Of a stretch of DNA of 64,000 bases, positions 7,811 through 19,333 are shown one piece after another. Made by a program: the position numbers and the translations under genes. The stretch comes from Paenibacillus durus ATCC 35681 (GTDB lineage: Bacteria > Bacillota > Bacilli > Paenibacillales > Paenibacillaceae): NCBI RefSeq assembly GCF_000993825.1, contig NZ_CP011114.1, positions 3,162,001 to 3,226,000 on the forward strand, read 5' to 3'. The notes under the pieces are model-generated. The model was not told where the DNA came from. It did not search any database and saw only the letters and a list, made by a program, of their open reading frames with translations. Position 1 is the stretch's first letter. Each line of letters opens with the position of its first letter.

Positions 7811-10800
7811 TTATTGTCCGATAAAAGCCGGCATCGACTGCGAGGAGAAATTAATCGTCTCCAGCATGCGCAGCAGCGCCGTTACGGTATCAAGCGAGGT
7901 CATGCAGACGATGCCGTTCTCGACCGCTTCGCGGCGGATAAGGAAGCCGTCGCGCTCCGGCGTCTTGCCCTTCGTGAGCGTGTTGAACACGAAGTTCGCC
8001 TGGCCGCTGCGAATAATGTCGATAATGGTAGGCTCGCCTTCGCCGAGCTTGTTGACGTTCATGACGTTGAGGCCCGCATTTTCCAGCGCTGATGCAGTGC
8101 CGCCCGTAGCGATGATCTTGTAGCCAAGACTGTGGAAGCCCTTCATCAGCTCGACCGCTTCCGCTTTATCCTTGTCGGCCACGGTTACGATAATCGAGCC
8201 GGTGGTCGGGATTTTCATGCCCGCGCCGATCAGGCCTTTATACAGTGCCTTAGCATACAGTCTGTCGCGGCCCATTACTTCGCCGGTGGACTTCATTTCC
8301 GGACCGAGCGTCGGCTCTACTCTGCGCAGCTTGGCGAACGAGAAGACCGGCACTTTGACGGAGACATAATCGCTCTCCGGCCATAGCCCTTCGCTGTAGC
8401 CTTCGTCCTTCAGCTTGCCGCCGAGAATAACCTTCGTGGCCAGATGGGCCATCGGGATGCCAGTCACCTTGCTGAGGAACGGAACAGTACGCGACGAGCG
8501 CGGATTTACTTCGATGACGTAAACCTCGCCACGGTAGATGACAAACTGGATATTGACCAGTCCGACTGTCTTCAGTTCTTTAGCGATCTTGATCGTAATA
8601 TCAGTGATTTTCTGTTTCAGGCTGTCTTCCAGATGCTGCGGAGGGTAGACCGCGATGGAGTCGCCGGAATGGACACCCGCGCGTTCCACATGCTCCATAA
8701 TGCCGGGAATAACCACCGTTTCACCGTCGCAAATGGCGTCGACTTCAACCTCTTTGCCCAGCATGTAACGGTCGATCAGCACCGGATGATCCGGATTGAC
8801 CTTAACCGCTTCTTTCATGTAGCTGAGAAGTTCGTTATCGGAGTAGACGATCTCCATCGCCCGTCCACCAAGCACATAAGAAGGACGCACCAGAACGGGA
8901 TAGCCGAGCGCTTGAGCCGTGCCCACAGCTTCTTCCACCGTTGTTACGGTGCTGCCTTTCGGCTGCGCGATATTCAGACGCGACAGCAGCGCTTCGAACC
9001 GTTTGCGGTCTTCCGCTTCGTCGATACTTTCGAGGCTTGTGCCAAGAATGTTGACGCCTGCCGCACTAAGCGGAGCGGCCAGGTTGATCGCCGTCTGTCC
9101 GCCGAACTGCACGATAACGCCAATCGGTTTCTCCTGCTCGATCACATTCATGACATCCTCGAAGAACAGCGGCTCGAAATAGAGCCGGTCGGAGGTGTTA
9201 AAGTCGGTAGACACAGTCTCCGGGTTATTGTTGATAATAACTGCCTCGTATCCGGCCTTCTGGATCGCCCAGACGGCATGCACCGTAGAGTAGTCGAACT
9301 CGATGCCTTGGCCGATGCGGATCGGTCCGGAGCCGAGCACAACCACTTTTTGCTTATCGGACGGAATGACTTCATTCTCGGTTTCATAGGTTGAGTAATA
9401 GTAAGGGGTGATCGCCTCGAATTCGGCCGCACAGGTGTCGACCATCTTGTACACAGGCTTCAGCCCCTGCTCCAGACGCTTCGTCCGGACTTCGGCTTCT
9501 TTTGTCTGCTTGCCCCCCGGCTGACCTTCCGAGCGCAGCTCGGCAATGGCGCGGTCGGTAAAGCCCAGACGCTTCGCCTGGTACAGCGTTTCAGCCGTCA
9601 GGCTCTCTTCTTCGCGGATACGGTCCTCAAAGCCGATCAAGCCTTCGATTTTGTCCAGGAACCACCAGTCAACCTGAGTAATATCCTGAATTTCCTGAAG
9701 CTGATAACCACGGCGGAATGCCTCGGCAATCAGGAAGATGCGCTCGTCGTCCGGCTTCGCCAGGCGGGCCTTCAGCACTTCATCCTCAAGCAGCTCCGCT
9801 CCCGGAAGCTTGAACCGGTGAACCCCAATCTCCAGCGAACGGATCGCCTTGTGAATCGACTCTTCGAAGGTGCGGCCGATTGCCATCACTTCGCCGGTCG
9901 CCTTCATCTGCGTGCCGAGCTTGCGGTTCGCATAGATAAACTTGTCGAACGGCCAGCGCGGGATTTTGCTGACGATATAATCGAGCGTCGGCTCGAAGCA
10001 GGCATAAGTCTGCCCCGTAACCGGGTTGATGATTTCATCAAGCGTGTAGCCGAGGGCGATTTTGGCCGCCATCTTGGCGATCGGATAACCAGTAGCCTTC
10101 GACGCCAGCGCAGATGAACGGCTGACGCGCGGATTCACTTCGATGACATAGTATTGATAGCTCTGCGGATCAAGCGCAAACTGCACGTTACAGCCGCCTT
10201 CGATGTTCAGCGCGCGGATAATCTTCAGTGAGGCGCTGCGAAGCATCTGGTACTCGCGGTCGGACAGCGTTTGGCTAGGCGCCACGACGATACTGTCGCC
10301 GGTATGCACACCGACCGGGTCAAAGTTCTCCATGTTGCAGACCACGATACAGTTGTCATTCGCATCGCGCATCACTTCATATTCGACTTCCTTCATGCCC
10401 GCGATGCTCTTCTCGATCAAGCATTGGCTGATCGGGCTGTAGCGGATGCCGGCTTTTACCGTCTCGCGCAGCTCTTCTTCATTCGCGCAAATGCCGCCGC
10501 CGGTACCTCCCAGTGTGTAAGCCGGACGGACAATCAACGGATAGCCGATTTCCGTGGCAAATTCCAGCGCTTCCTCCAGTGTGGTAACAATCGTGCTCTC
10601 CGGCACGGGCTGTTCCAGTTCACGCATCAGATCACGGAACAAGTCGCGGTCTTCCGCTTTCTCGATGGAATGCAGCTGGGTTCCGAGCAGCTTAACGTTC
10701 TCTTGCTCCAGTACGCCAGCGCGGGCCAGCTCGACGGCCATGTTCAAGCCGGTCTGCCCGCCGAGCGTCGGCAGCAGTCCGTCCGGACGCTCCTGGCGGA

Positions 10801-11032
10801 TGATGCCGGTCACGAAATCAAGTGTAATCGGTTCGATATATACTTTATCCGCCATATTTGTATCGGTCATGATGGTGGCGGGGTTACTGTTAATAAGGAT
10901 AACCTCGACGCCCTCTTCCTTGAGCGCCTGGCAGGCCTGGGTTCCCGCGTAGTCGAATTCGGCTGCCTGGCCGATAACGATCGGTCCGGAACCGATCACG
11001 AGTATTTTCTTAAGCTTATCGTTCTTAGGCAT
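7811..11032 (-). CDS. carB: Carbamoyl-phosphate synthase large subunit
   Basis: Makes carbamoyl phosphate from bicarbonate, ATP and ammonia supplied by CarA. The 1073 residues are full length and show the internal duplication of two ATP-grasp halves (glycine loops YTLGGTGGG near 175 and [10 protein letters not shown] in the second half) and a C-terminal MGS-like allosteric domain ([27 protein letters not shown]). It starts four bases after the carA stop. As the copy inside the pyr operon, it is expected to serve pyrimidine synthesis under PyrR control. Confidence 0.97.
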   Translation of the reverse strand: MPKNDKLKKILVIGSGPIVIGQAAEFDYAGTQACQALKEEGVEVILINSNPATIMTDTNMADKVYIEPITLDFVTGIIRQERPDGLLPTLGGQTGLNMAVELARAGVLEQENVKLLGTQLHSIEKAEDRDLFRDLMRELEQPVPESTIVTTLEEALEFATEIGYPLIVRPAYTLGGTGGGICANEEELRETVKAGIRYSPISQCLIEKSIAGMKEVEYEVMRDANDNCIVVCNMENFDPVGVHTGDSIVVAPSQTLSDREYQMLRSASLKIIRALNIEGGCNVQFALDPQSYQYYVIEVNPRVSRSSALASKATGYPIAKMAAKIALGYTLDEIINPVTGQTYACFEPTLDYIVSKIPRWPFDKFIYANRKLGTQMKATGEVMAIGRTFEESIHKAIRSLEIGVHRFKLPGAELLEDEVLKARLAKPDDERIFLIAEAFRRGYQLQEIQDITQVDWWFLDKIEGLIGFEDRIREEESLTAETLYQAKRLGFTDRAIAELRSEGQPGGKQTKEAEVRTKRLEQGLKPVYKMVDTCAAEFEAITPYYYSTYETENEVIPSDKQKVVVLGSGPIRIGQGIEFDYSTVHAVWAIQKAGYEAVIINNNPETVSTDFNTSDRLYFEPLFFEDVMNVIEQEKPIGVIVQFGGQTAINLAAPLSAAGVNILGTSLESIDEAEDRKRFEALLSRLNIAQPKGSTVTTVEEAVGTAQALGYPVLVRPSYVLGGRAMEIVYSDNELLSYMKEAVKVNPDHPVLIDRYMLGKEVEVDAICDGETVVIPGIMEHVERAGVHSGDSIAVYPPQHLEDSLKQKITDITIKIAKELKTVGLVNIQFVIYRGEVYVIEVNPRSSRTVPFLSKVTGIPMAHLATKVILGGKLKDEGYSEGLWPESDYVSVKVPVFSFAKLRRVEPTLGPEMKSTGEVMGRDRLYAKALYKGLIGAGMKIPTTGSIIVTVADKDKAEAVELMKGFHSLGYKIIATGGTASALENAGLNVMNVNKLGEGEPTIIDIIRSGQANFVFNTLTKGKTPERDGFLIRREAVENGIVCMTSLDTVTALLRMLETINFSSQSMPAFIGQ

Positions 11033-11036
11033 TCTC

Positions 11037-12215
11037 TTAGTAAGCTCCTTTCACGGCTTCAAGCTGCTGTTTCGGGGTAGGAGCCACGATCCGCGCGTTC
11101 GCCGCAAATTGCGCCTGGCGGGAAACGGCGGGAGTACCCTGCTTATGCTCCGCAATCATGTCCAGGAAGCGGTCGAATAAATAACTGCTGTCATGCGGTC
11201 CCGGGGCCGCTTCCGGATGGTATTGCACCGAAAAAGCGGGATAGCGGGTATGCTTCAGCCCTTCGATCGTCTTGTCGTTGTTGTTGATATGCGTAACTTC
11301 AAGCTCCGTACCTTTTACCGAGTCTTCGTTTACGGTGTAACCGTGGTTCTGGGACGTAATGTAGCAGCGTCCGCTTTCCAGTTCCTTGACCGGATGGTTG
11401 CCGCCGCGATGTCCGAATTTAAGCTTCTCGGTGTCTGCTCCGCAGGCCAGTGCAAACAACTGGTGGCCCAGGCAGATGCCGAAGATCGGGTATTCACCGA
11501 GCAGCTCGGAAATCGTCTTAACGGCATATGGAACGTCTTTGGGGTCCCCGGGACCGTTGGACAACTGGATGCCGTCGGGGTTAAGGCGGCGGATCTCGTC
11601 AGCCGTAACATTATGAGGTACGACAATGACATCGCAGCCGCGATTGTTCAGTTCGCGCAGAATCCCCGTTTTGGCGCCGTAATCCACAAGCACGATCTTC
11701 TCCTTCGTTCCGGGGCTGCTGTATGCGCTGGCAGTGGAAGTGCGGGCCACCTGGTTGCGCAGCTCGGCGATCGATGTATCATTCATCATTTCCATCAGTT
11801 CTTCCACCGGCTTGGTCGAAGTGGTCAGGATGGCCTTCATCGTGCCATAGTGGCGGATGATGCGCGTCAGCATACGGGTATCGATATCGCTGATGCCGGG
11901 AATCCCGTACTCTTTCAGCAGGTCGTCGACGCTGTATTCGGCGCGCCAGTTGCTCGGCACCGTCTCATGCCGGCGCACGACGAAGCCATGCACGAAGGGC
12001 CGCACGGACTCGAAATCATCACGAGTGATGCCATAATTCCCGATCAGCGGATACGTCATGGTCACGATTTGTCCGCAGTACGAAGGATCGGACAGTACCT
12101 CCTGATATCCTGTAATCCCCGTATTAAATACAACCTCTCCAGTCTTCTCGCCCTCTGCGCCGAATGCGGTGCCGGTAAACAGCGTTCCGTCCTGTAGCAG
12201 CAATCTTGCCTGCAT
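11037..12215 (-). CDS. carA: Carbamoyl-phosphate synthase small (glutaminase) subunit
   Basis: Releases ammonia from glutamine for CarB. The 392-residue protein has the CPSase small-chain N-terminal domain and a class I glutamine amidotransferase domain with the triad visible as FGICLGHQ (Cys248) and QYHPEA (His333, Glu335). The ATG at 12213-12215 follows GAGGAGTG at good distance; 11 extra codons upstream lack such a site. It is the fourth gene of the pyr operon, after pyrC. Confidence 0.96.
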   Translation of the reverse strand: MQARLLLQDGTLFTGTAFGAEGEKTGEVVFNTGITGYQEVLSDPSYCGQIVTMTYPLIGNYGITRDDFESVRPFVHGFVVRRHETVPSNWRAEYSVDDLLKEYGIPGISDIDTRMLTRIIRHYGTMKAILTTSTKPVEELMEMMNDTSIAELRNQVARTSTASAYSSPGTKEKIVLVDYGAKTGILRELNNRGCDVIVVPHNVTADEIRRLNPDGIQLSNGPGDPKDVPYAVKTISELLGEYPIFGICLGHQLFALACGADTEKLKFGHRGGNHPVKELESGRCYITSQNHGYTVNEDSVKGTELEVTHINNNDKTIEGLKHTRYPAFSVQYHPEAAPGPHDSSYLFDRFLDMIAEHKQGTPAVSRQAQFAANARIVAPTPKQQLEAVKGAY

Positions 12216-12340
12216 TCCTGTCCACTCCTCTTCATTCTGTATTCTCAAAACTGTATGTGTTCTTAACCTCCGGAGTGTCTGCTTCGGGTTCCTTCGACTC
12301 TTAGGCCTAAGAACCCCGCTTCGTTCTTTCGGTTCGCTTC

Positions 12341-13621
12341 TTATTCTTCACTCCATACAATACGGCCGTCCGTGAGGGTCATCACCGGCCAGCCTTTAAG
12401 CTTCCAGCCTGTAAACGGCGTATTGCGTCCCTTGCTGGCAAAGTTATTCGGATCGACTTCCTTCTCCGTCTCCAGATCAATCAGCGTCAGGTCAGCCGGG
12501 GCTCCCGGCTCCAGAACGCCGGTGCTTAGACCGAACACGCGGGCCGGATCGGAGGTCATTCTCTTGACCAGCAGGGAAAGGTCCATCTTGCCGGCGGCGA
12601 CAAACTTTGTATACATCAGCGGAAAAGCCGTCTCGAATCCGACAATCCCGAACGGCGCAAGCTGCATGCCTTTGGCTTTCTCCTCCGCGCTGTGCGGCGC
12701 GTGGTCCGTCACGATGATGTCGATGGTTCCGTCAAGCAAAGCTTCGATGCAAGCATCCACATCGCGGCGTGAGCGCAGCGGCGGATTCATTTTCCAGTTG
12801 GCATCAAGGCCGGGGATATCTTCCTCAGACAGCAGCAGATGATGGGGGCATACTTCGGCGGTCACGCGGATGCCGATTTCCTTCGCCTGACGGATCAGCC
12901 GAACCGACTGTTCGGTGCTAACATGGCACACATGGTAATGCACGCCTGTCGCTTCTGCCAGCAAAATATCCCGTCCGACATGGATCGCTTCCGACTCGTT
13001 CGGAATGCCCTTAAGCCCATGCTTGCGGGCAAAGCTTCCTTCGGCCACCGGAGCCCCAACGACCAGGGAATTATCCTCGCAGTGCGCGATTACCGGCATA
13101 TCCATGGAAGCCGCGATACTCATCGCATCCTTCATCATTTGAGCCGTCTGCACGCCTACGCCGTCATCCGTAAAGCCGATCGCTCCGGCTTCCTTGAGAG
13201 CGGCAAAATCGGTGAGCTCTTGTCCCTGCTGTCCTTTCGTAATCGCGGCATACGGCAGCACTTTGACCAGTCCGGCCTCGCGAGCCTTGTCCTTAACAAG
13301 CTGTACGATTTCCGGGCTGTCCGTAACCGGCTTGGTGTTCGGCATGCAGGCAATCGTCGTAAATCCGCCTTTGGCCGCCGAGCGGCTGCCGGTTTCGATC
13401 GTCTCCTTATGTTCAAAGCCCGGTTCGCGCAAATGCACATGCATGTCGATGAATCCCGGAACAAGCAGCTTTCCGGCCGCATCGATCGTCTCGGGACCTT
13501 CCGCGAAACTTTCGTTGTCGTTCAGGACAGCCGAGATGACGCCATTCTCAATCTTGATATGCTTGCGTTCCAGACCACCGTCGGCATTCAAAACATTGGC
13601 ATTTTTGATGATCACGTTCAT
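12341..13621 (-). CDS. pyrC: Dihydroorotase
   Basis: Cyclises carbamoyl-aspartate to dihydroorotate. A 426-residue class I amidohydrolase with metal ligands in FIDMHVHLREPG (His61, His63) and a later TDHAPHSAEEK. The start MNVIIKNANVL has AAAGGAGA seven bases upstream; the frame is open far above it, through pyrB, but that part is not dihydroorotase. It follows pyrB by 100 bases. The length is typical for Bacillus-type PyrC. Confidence 0.96.
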   Translation of the reverse strand: MNVIIKNANVLNADGGLERKHIKIENGVISAVLNDNESFAEGPETIDAAGKLLVPGFIDMHVHLREPGFEHKETIETGSRSAAKGGFTTIACMPNTKPVTDSPEIVQLVKDKAREAGLVKVLPYAAITKGQQGQELTDFAALKEAGAIGFTDDGVGVQTAQMMKDAMSIAASMDMPVIAHCEDNSLVVGAPVAEGSFARKHGLKGIPNESEAIHVGRDILLAEATGVHYHVCHVSTEQSVRLIRQAKEIGIRVTAEVCPHHLLLSEEDIPGLDANWKMNPPLRSRRDVDACIEALLDGTIDIIVTDHAPHSAEEKAKGMQLAPFGIVGFETAFPLMYTKFVAAGKMDLSLLVKRMTSDPARVFGLSTGVLEPGAPADLTLIDLETEKEVDPNNFASKGRNTPFTGWKLKGWPVMTLTDGRIVWSEE

Positions 13622-13721
13622 GCTGTCTCCTTTTGCCCGCGACAGATCCATCCGGGCTCTTATGTTATTATATAATAAAAATTCATTCTTGTGTATATTT
13701 ATTAACCCGGCCTTTTCGATC

Positions 13722-14630
13722 TTAGCGGATTGCTCTCTCGATGACAGCCATCCGCACTGGAACACCGTTGGACATTTGAGGAAAAATGAGCGATTTGGTG
13801 CTTTCCACCACCGCATCGTCAATCTCGACATTCCGGTTAACCGGCGCCGGATGCATAATGACCGTATTCGGACTTAATCTTGAGGCGCGCTCTTCCGTCA
13901 AGCCGAACTGCCGCCGGTATTCCTCGGCCGACTGCAGCATCCCGGTCGCGTGACGTTCAAGCTGAACACGGAGCATCATGACCACATCCGCTTTCAGCGC
14001 TTCATCTATCGTGACATAAGGCGCATGCTCCATAAGTTCAGGGGCTTTCATATTATCAGGTGCGCAGAACTGCACCTTGGCCCCCATCTTGGTCAGCCCC
14101 CACAGATTGGAGCGGGCTACCCGGCTGTGCATAATATCGCCGATGATCGATACGGTCAAGCCTTTGATTTCACCGAAAGTCTTGATCATGGTATACATGT
14201 CCAGCAGCGCCTGCGTCGGATGCTCGTTGTTGCCGTCGCCGGCATTGATCAGCGGAATCGATACCTTCTCCGACAGTTGGGCCAGCACACCGGTCGGCTT
14301 CAGCCGCACGACGCCCGCGTCGATGCCCATGGACTCCAGGGTGCGCACGGTGTCGTAAATCGACTCGCCTTTTTCCACGCTGGAAGCGGCGGCTGTGAAG
14401 TTCAGCACCTGGGCGCCAAGACGCTTCTCCGCCATTTCAAATGAGAACCGGGTTCTCGTGCTGTTCTCAAAAAACATGTTCGAGACGAACCGGGAAGCGA
14501 GCACAGAGCTTACTTTTTCAGTCTGCTTATCCCAATATGCCGCTCTATCCATTATTGCGGCAATTTCCGTTTGGTCTAACCCTTTCAGTCCCAGCAGACT
14601 GCGTTCTTTCACTCTGGTAGCTGTCATCAT
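13722..14630 (-). CDS. pyrB: Aspartate carbamoyltransferase
   Basis: Joins carbamoyl phosphate to aspartate, the first committed step. The 302 residues include the carbamoyl-phosphate loop STRTR (57-61) and HPTQALLDMYT, plus HPAPVNRNVEI near the end. Its ATG follows the pyrR stop codon with no gap, and its GGGAGGC ribosome site lies inside pyrR, so translation is coupled. In Bacillus the uracil permease pyrP and two further attenuators stand between pyrR and pyrB; both are missing here. Confidence 0.97.
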   Translation of the reverse strand: MMTATRVKERSLLGLKGLDQTEIAAIMDRAAYWDKQTEKVSSVLASRFVSNMFFENSTRTRFSFEMAEKRLGAQVLNFTAAASSVEKGESIYDTVRTLESMGIDAGVVRLKPTGVLAQLSEKVSIPLINAGDGNNEHPTQALLDMYTMIKTFGEIKGLTVSIIGDIMHSRVARSNLWGLTKMGAKVQFCAPDNMKAPELMEHAPYVTIDEALKADVVMMLRVQLERHATGMLQSAEEYRRQFGLTEERASRLSPNTVIMHPAPVNRNVEIDDAVVESTKSLIFPQMSNGVPVRMAVIERAIR

Positions 14631-15215
<585 letters not shown>

Positions 15216-15262
15216 TCATGCCCTCCAGGTCATGCGCCCTGTGCCCGATCTGCCGCCAAACC

Positions 15263-15294
15263 AAAAAACTCCTTGCCTGAAGCAGGCAAGGAGT
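15263..15294 (-). terminator. Leader attenuator of the pyr operon
   Basis: On the minus strand ACTCCTTGCC (15285-15294) pairs with GGCAAGGAGT (15268-15277) around a seven-base loop, followed by six T (15263-15268). It lies between the promoter and pyrR, 50 bases before the start codon, so it must be read through for expression. Confidence 0.9.
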
Positions 15295-15401
15295 GAAATC
15301 CGCAGATTGAAGAAGAATGATGGGCGCGCAGCAAAAGAGCTCCGTATAGACAGACGGATTCCCTACAAAAAGCCGCGAACCTCGATTCACGTTACCTTGC
15401 C

Positions 15402-15415
15402 AGCCTCACGGGACT
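15402..15415 (-). promoter_or_regulatory. PyrR-binding loop in the pyr leader
   Basis: The minus strand reads AGTCCCGTGAGGCT, which fits the PyrR recognition loop (ARUCCNGNGAGGYU) of Bacillus pyr anti-antiterminators. It lies about 110 nt upstream of the attenuator terminator, in the expected order promoter, PyrR site, terminator, pyrR. Confidence 0.88.
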
Positions 15416-15446
15416 GAATTAAAGGCGCTATTCATTTATCATATGA

Positions 15447-15475
15447 ATTATGACAGAATGGACAGCCTGTGTCAA
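15447..15475 (-). promoter_or_regulatory. Promoter of the pyr operon
   Basis: On the minus strand TTGACA (15470-15475) and CATAAT (15447-15452) are separated by exactly 17 bases. Transcription should start near 15440, about 25 nt before the PyrR-binding loop. Confidence 0.8.
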
Positions 15476-15484
15476 CATATCCAA

Positions 15485-15520
15485 GAAAAAAGCCCCCGCA
15501 CCATAACCGGAACGAGAGCT
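15485..15520 (-). terminator. Probable dapL terminator
   Basis: An imperfect GC-rich hairpin on the minus strand (AGCTCTCG... to ...CGGGGGCT) is followed by six T, 16 bases after the dapL stop. It overlaps the -35 side of the pyr promoter region. Confidence 0.55.
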
Positions 15521-15535
15521 CTGCTTTCAATTAAA

Positions 15536-16789
15536 TTAAAATTCAAATTCGACGTCGCTCAAGCGGCGTTTGATTTCCGAAATCACGCGCAGCTCTTCCT
15601 CTTCACCTTTGGCAATAAAAGTGACGGAGAATCGCACGAACGCGCCCGCATCATCCCAAGGCACGGTGGAGATCAGCTTCTCGCGAATCAGATATTGGGA
15701 GAAATCCTCGCCCGACTCGAAGCGGCGTCCGTCCTTGATGCCTTTCGGAGCTTCCACGTACATGAAGAAGGAGCCCTTCGGTTTCGTCGCCTTGAAGCCA
15801 AGGCTGTTCAGCGCATCCACCAGCAGGTTATGGCGGCGGGAATATTTGGCCGCGATCGCTTCTGTGATCTCTGGATGGGCAAGACCGTAGGCCGCCGCTT
15901 TCTGAATCGCGATAAACTGGCCGGAGTCGTTATTGTCCTTAACGTCGCCAAACGCCTTAACGATCAGCGGATTGCCAGCTACGAACCCGATTCTCCAGCC
16001 GGTCATATTGTAAGATTTGGAGAGGGAATGCAGCTCTACGCCAACGTCCTTGGCGCCGCGAACGGACAGGAAGCTCAGCGGCTTCAGACCATCATACGTC
16101 AGCGCTGCATATGGGGCGTCGTGAATGACGACAACATTGTATTTCTTCGCCCAGGCCACAACTTCGGCAAAAAATTGCGGAGTCGCGCTTGCGCCCGTTG
16201 GGTTGTTCGGATAGTTCAGGTAGAGCAGCTTCGCCTTGTACGCGATGTCTTCCGGAATGGAGCTCAGGTCAGGAAGGAAGTTGTTCTCCTTCTTAAGCTC
16301 GACATTGTAGACTTGCCCGCCCAAATATTTCGTGTGGGTGCCCAGCACCGGATAGCCCGGAATGGTCATGATCGTAATATCGCCCGGGTTGATAAAAGCG
16401 GAAGGCAGCATCGCGAGCGCCGGTTTCGAGCCGATGGAATGCAGAACTTCAGTAACCGGATCAATACCGTCTACATTAAATACGTCTTTCAGATATTTGG
16501 CCGCAGCTTCTTTGAATTCGGCAATTCCGTTATCAGCATAGCCGCGGTTATCTTCCTTGGCCGCTTCCTCAGCCAGCTTGGCGACGATGCCCGCATCCGC
16601 CATCTCATCCGGTTCGCCGACGCCCATATCGATCAGCTCAATATCGGGGAAGTCTTTTTTGGCCGAGGCCTTGGCGCGCTTAATCTTCTCAAATTTATAA
16701 ATATTGGTGTCCTTGCCGTAGTTCGCTCCGCCGATGCGATCTGCGAAATTGTTCTGGATATACGTATTCTGATAGTGTTCAACGCTCAT
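15536..16789 (-). CDS. dapL: LL-diaminopimelate aminotransferase
   Basis: PLP enzyme that converts tetrahydrodipicolinate directly to LL-diaminopimelate, bypassing succinylase or acetylase routes. The 417 residues show MGVGEPDEMAD, LNYPNNPTGA, HDAPYAALTYDG and the PLP lysine in SLSKSYNMTGWR (Lys258), which separate DapL from other class I aminotransferases. The product feeds meso-DAP to MurE in the same window and dipicolinate-related metabolism in spores. It is followed by its own terminator, so it is probably a single-gene unit. Confidence 0.92.
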   Translation of the reverse strand: MSVEHYQNTYIQNNFADRIGGANYGKDTNIYKFEKIKRAKASAKKDFPDIELIDMGVGEPDEMADAGIVAKLAEEAAKEDNRGYADNGIAEFKEAAAKYLKDVFNVDGIDPVTEVLHSIGSKPALAMLPSAFINPGDITIMTIPGYPVLGTHTKYLGGQVYNVELKKENNFLPDLSSIPEDIAYKAKLLYLNYPNNPTGASATPQFFAEVVAWAKKYNVVVIHDAPYAALTYDGLKPLSFLSVRGAKDVGVELHSLSKSYNMTGWRIGFVAGNPLIVKAFGDVKDNNDSGQFIAIQKAAAYGLAHPEITEAIAAKYSRRHNLLVDALNSLGFKATKPKGSFFMYVEAPKGIKDGRRFESGEDFSQYLIREKLISTVPWDDAGAFVRFSVTFIAKGEEEELRVISEIKRRLSDVEFEF

Positions 16790-16895
16790 AAAAGTGATCT
16801 CACTCCTGCTTCTAGAATATAAGACAATGAACAGGCGCCCAGCCTATCCATTCTATACTGTTAAATATGACGTAACAGCGGCTTCAAAACAATGG

Positions 16896-16916
16896 ACAAA
16901 TCAGCAGTTGATTTGT
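16896..16916 (-). terminator. Hairpin after the rluD-like gene
   Basis: ACAAATCA and TGATTTGT form a perfect 8-bp stem with a five-base loop three bases after the stop codon. The following minus-strand sequence is only moderately T-rich (CCATTGTTTTG), so termination may be weak. Confidence 0.45.
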
Positions 16917-16918
16917 AC

Positions 16919-17884
16919 TTATCTGCTCCGCAGGCGGGCGAGCAGTTCTTCCATATCCTCAGGCAGCGGCGCCGAAAACTCCAGATATTCCTCCGTGGAA
17001 GGATGGACGAATCCGAGTATGGCCGCGTGCAGAGCTTGCCCGCCTTCCATAAAGATTCCTTTACTCCGGCCGTATACGGGATCGCCGACGAGCGGATGCC
17101 CGATAAATTTCATGTGTACCCGAATCTGGTGCGTTCGTCCGGTTTCCAATTGAAGCTGCAGCAGAGTACAATCGCCGAACCGCTCCAGCACGGTAAAATG
17201 GGTGATCGCCGTCTTGCTGTTCTTCTCCGTTACCGTATAGAGCTTGCGGTCATGCGGGTCTCTGCCGATCGGAGCATCCACCGTTCCCTGATCATGGGCC
17301 ACATTGCCTTGGACGACTGCCAAATAGCGCCGGGTCACGCTGTGCGCTTTGAGCTGCGCGGCAAGCGAATTGTGGCTGGCGTCGTTCTTAGCGGCCATAA
17401 TGAGGCCCGATGTGTCCTTGTCAATCCGGTGTACGATGCCGGGGCGAATCTCGCCGTTAATACCCGATAGGTCCTTGCAGTGATACATCAAAGCGTTGAC
17501 CAGCGTACCGGAGGGATGACCCGCCGCCGGATGCACGACCATGCCGCGCGGCTTGTTGACGACAATCACGTCGGCGTCCTCGTAAGCGATGTTCAGCGGG
17601 ATATTCTCCGGCGTCAGCTCCGAGGTTTCCGGCTCAGGAACCGTCACGCTGATTGAATCCCCTGTAGAGAGCTTGTAATTCGCTTTTACCGTCCTGCCGT
17701 TTACCGTAACATGTCCTGCCTCGATCCACTGCTGCACCTGAGAGCGGGAAATTTCCTCTTCCCAAGCTTCGGTTACATATTTATCAATGCGTTCTCGGGC
17801 GTATTCCTCCTGAACGGTCCAGACGACGATATCGTTATCCACGGCTTCGCCTTCTGCCCCTTCATTACGGGCGTCCATACTCAA
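16919..17884 (-). CDS. RluD-family 23S rRNA pseudouridine synthase (YlyB-like)
   Basis: Isomerises uridine to pseudouridine in rRNA. The 321 residues have an S4 RNA-binding domain (about 30-90) and the RluA/RluD catalytic motif HRIDKDTSGL with Asp155, then GRTHQIRVH. The TTG start overlaps the lspA TGA (TTGA), with AAAGGA ten bases upstream; an ATG two codons later is the alternative. This lspA-rluD order is also that of B. subtilis lspA-ylyB. Confidence 0.92.
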   Translation of the reverse strand: MSMDARNEGAEGEAVDNDIVVWTVQEEYARERIDKYVTEAWEEEISRSQVQQWIEAGHVTVNGRTVKANYKLSTGDSISVTVPEPETSELTPENIPLNIAYEDADVIVVNKPRGMVVHPAAGHPSGTLVNALMYHCKDLSGINGEIRPGIVHRIDKDTSGLIMAAKNDASHNSLAAQLKAHSVTRRYLAVVQGNVAHDQGTVDAPIGRDPHDRKLYTVTEKNSKTAITHFTVLERFGDCTLLQLQLETGRTHQIRVHMKFIGHPLVGDPVYGRSKGIFMEGGQALHAAILGFVHPSTEEYLEFSAPLPEDMEELLARLRSR

Positions 17885-18393
17885 TTCTGTTCATTCCTTT
17901 CCTCTGACTCGCTTGTTTCCTTCACTTCAATCACTTCAGTTGAGCCGCCCCTCATATCCATAATGGAATCGAGTATAATGAGCGCCACCCCGACGACAAT
18001 ACAGGAGTCCGCCACGTTAAAGATCGGAAACGTATAGCTGCCGAAATTAAACCGCAGAAAATCGACAACTTCGCCTGTTAGCGCCCGGTCGAGAAAGTTG
18101 CCGACTGCACCGCCAAGCACGAGCGACAGCGCGAAGGGCAGCAAACGCCGCGTCCTTTTTACTTTATTCAGATACCAGACGATCCCAATCAGGACGACAA
18201 CCGTCACCAGTATGAGAAACCAGCGCTGGTCCTCCAGAATGCTGAAAGCGGCGCCGCGGTTGCGATGCGATGTGATAACAAAAAAGTTTCCGATCACCGG
18301 AATTTGTTCGTCGATTTCAAGACGCGTGGAGATCAGATATTTCGTTCCCTGGTCAAGCAAAAATACGATTAGCGCGATCAGATAGTACACCAC
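17881..18393 (-). CDS. lspA: Lipoprotein signal peptidase II
   Basis: Inner-membrane aspartic peptidase that cleaves prolipoproteins after lipidation. The 170 residues have four hydrophobic segments, and the catalytic aspartates are in GNFLDR (Asp102) and FNVADS (Asp129). An acidic C-terminal tail (VKETSESEERNEQN) is slightly longer than in B. subtilis. The stop codon overlaps the start of the pseudouridine synthase gene, so the two are coupled. Confidence 0.95.
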   Translation of the reverse strand: MVYYLIALIVFLLDQGTKYLISTRLEIDEQIPVIGNFFVITSHRNRGAAFSILEDQRWFLILVTVVVLIGIVWYLNKVKRTRRLLPFALSLVLGGAVGNFLDRALTGEVVDFLRFNFGSYTFPIFNVADSCIVVGVALIILDSIMDMRGGSTEVIEVKETSESEERNEQN

Positions 18394-18604
18394 TTCAGCT
18401 TGTCACTCCGTTCTTATTTTTCCCGCCCGAAAGCGGTCCAAACGTGTATAAAAGACTTGTATATTGTAGCACAGGCCTTAAGAACCCGTCCATTGCGGCA
18501 CACCCCGCGCCTTAACTTTCAAAAGCATCATTTTCCAGCGGTAAAAACCCAGCCAATCGGCCAACCTAACAAGGAAAACGGCATATGGAAAGGAGCCGAG
18601 GCTA

Positions 18605-19333
18605 ATGAATCACCTGTCTTCGGAACAGCTTGCCCACCTGCGCGGCCTTCTTATCCGCCAGCGGGACGATATCCGGCACAGGCTTAAAGAGAACGAAGAT
18701 CACGGTCTTGAAGATTCCATGCGGGATATGTCGGGCGAATTGACCGAAATTGACAACCATCCCGGCGATGTCGCAACCGACCTGTATCATCGTTCCATGG
18801 ATATCTCGCTTCAAGAGCTCGAGGAACTGGAACTGAAGGATATAGAAGACGCGCTTCAGGCGATGGACACAGGCAAATACGGCATTTGCGCGGCAAGCGG
18901 ACAGCCGATTCCATATGAGCGCCTGGCCGTTCTTCCCGCCACACGCTACTCCAAGGAATACAGCCCCCGCCAGGAAAAGCCGCATACGCGCCCGGTTGAA
19001 GAGCAATTTCTTACTCCTCCTTTCGGGCGAAGCAGTCTCGACGAGCATGAATATAACGGTTTTGACGGCGAGGACGCCTGGCAGATCGTTGAAAGCTTCG
19101 GCACCTCTAACACGCCGGCGATGGCAGAGGGAAATAATATCGATTCTTACAATGATATGGAAATCGAAGCTGATGATCCGGACGGCTTCGTCGAGCCCTG
19201 GGAAAATTTCATCGCCACGGACATAACGGGCAATCATGTGACCGTCGTAAAAGGACATCAATACCAGAGTTATATGGACAGCGGAGAAGGCGATTACCTG
19301 CTTGATCCCAACGCTAAAATTGAGAAGGAGTAG
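18605..19333 (+). CDS. yteA: YteA-type TraR/DksA-like protein
   Basis: A 242-residue protein with an N-terminal helical region (EQLAHLRGLLIRQRDDIRHRLKENE) and a degenerate TraR/DksA zinc-finger segment, YGICAASGQPIPYERLAVLP, in which only one of the four cysteines remains; this is usual for the YteA sporulation-associated family. The acidic C-terminal half (about 150-242) is family-specific. AAAGGAG lies ten bases before the start. It is transcribed away from lspA and is followed by a terminator. The role in the cell is not established. Confidence 0.8.
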   Translation: MNHLSSEQLAHLRGLLIRQRDDIRHRLKENEDHGLEDSMRDMSGELTEIDNHPGDVATDLYHRSMDISLQELEELELKDIEDALQAMDTGKYGICAASGQPIPYERLAVLPATRYSKEYSPRQEKPHTRPVEEQFLTPPFGRSSLDEHEYNGFDGEDAWQIVESFGTSNTPAMAEGNNIDSYNDMEIEADDPDGFVEPWENFIATDITGNHVTVVKGHQYQSYMDSGEGDYLLDPNAKIEKE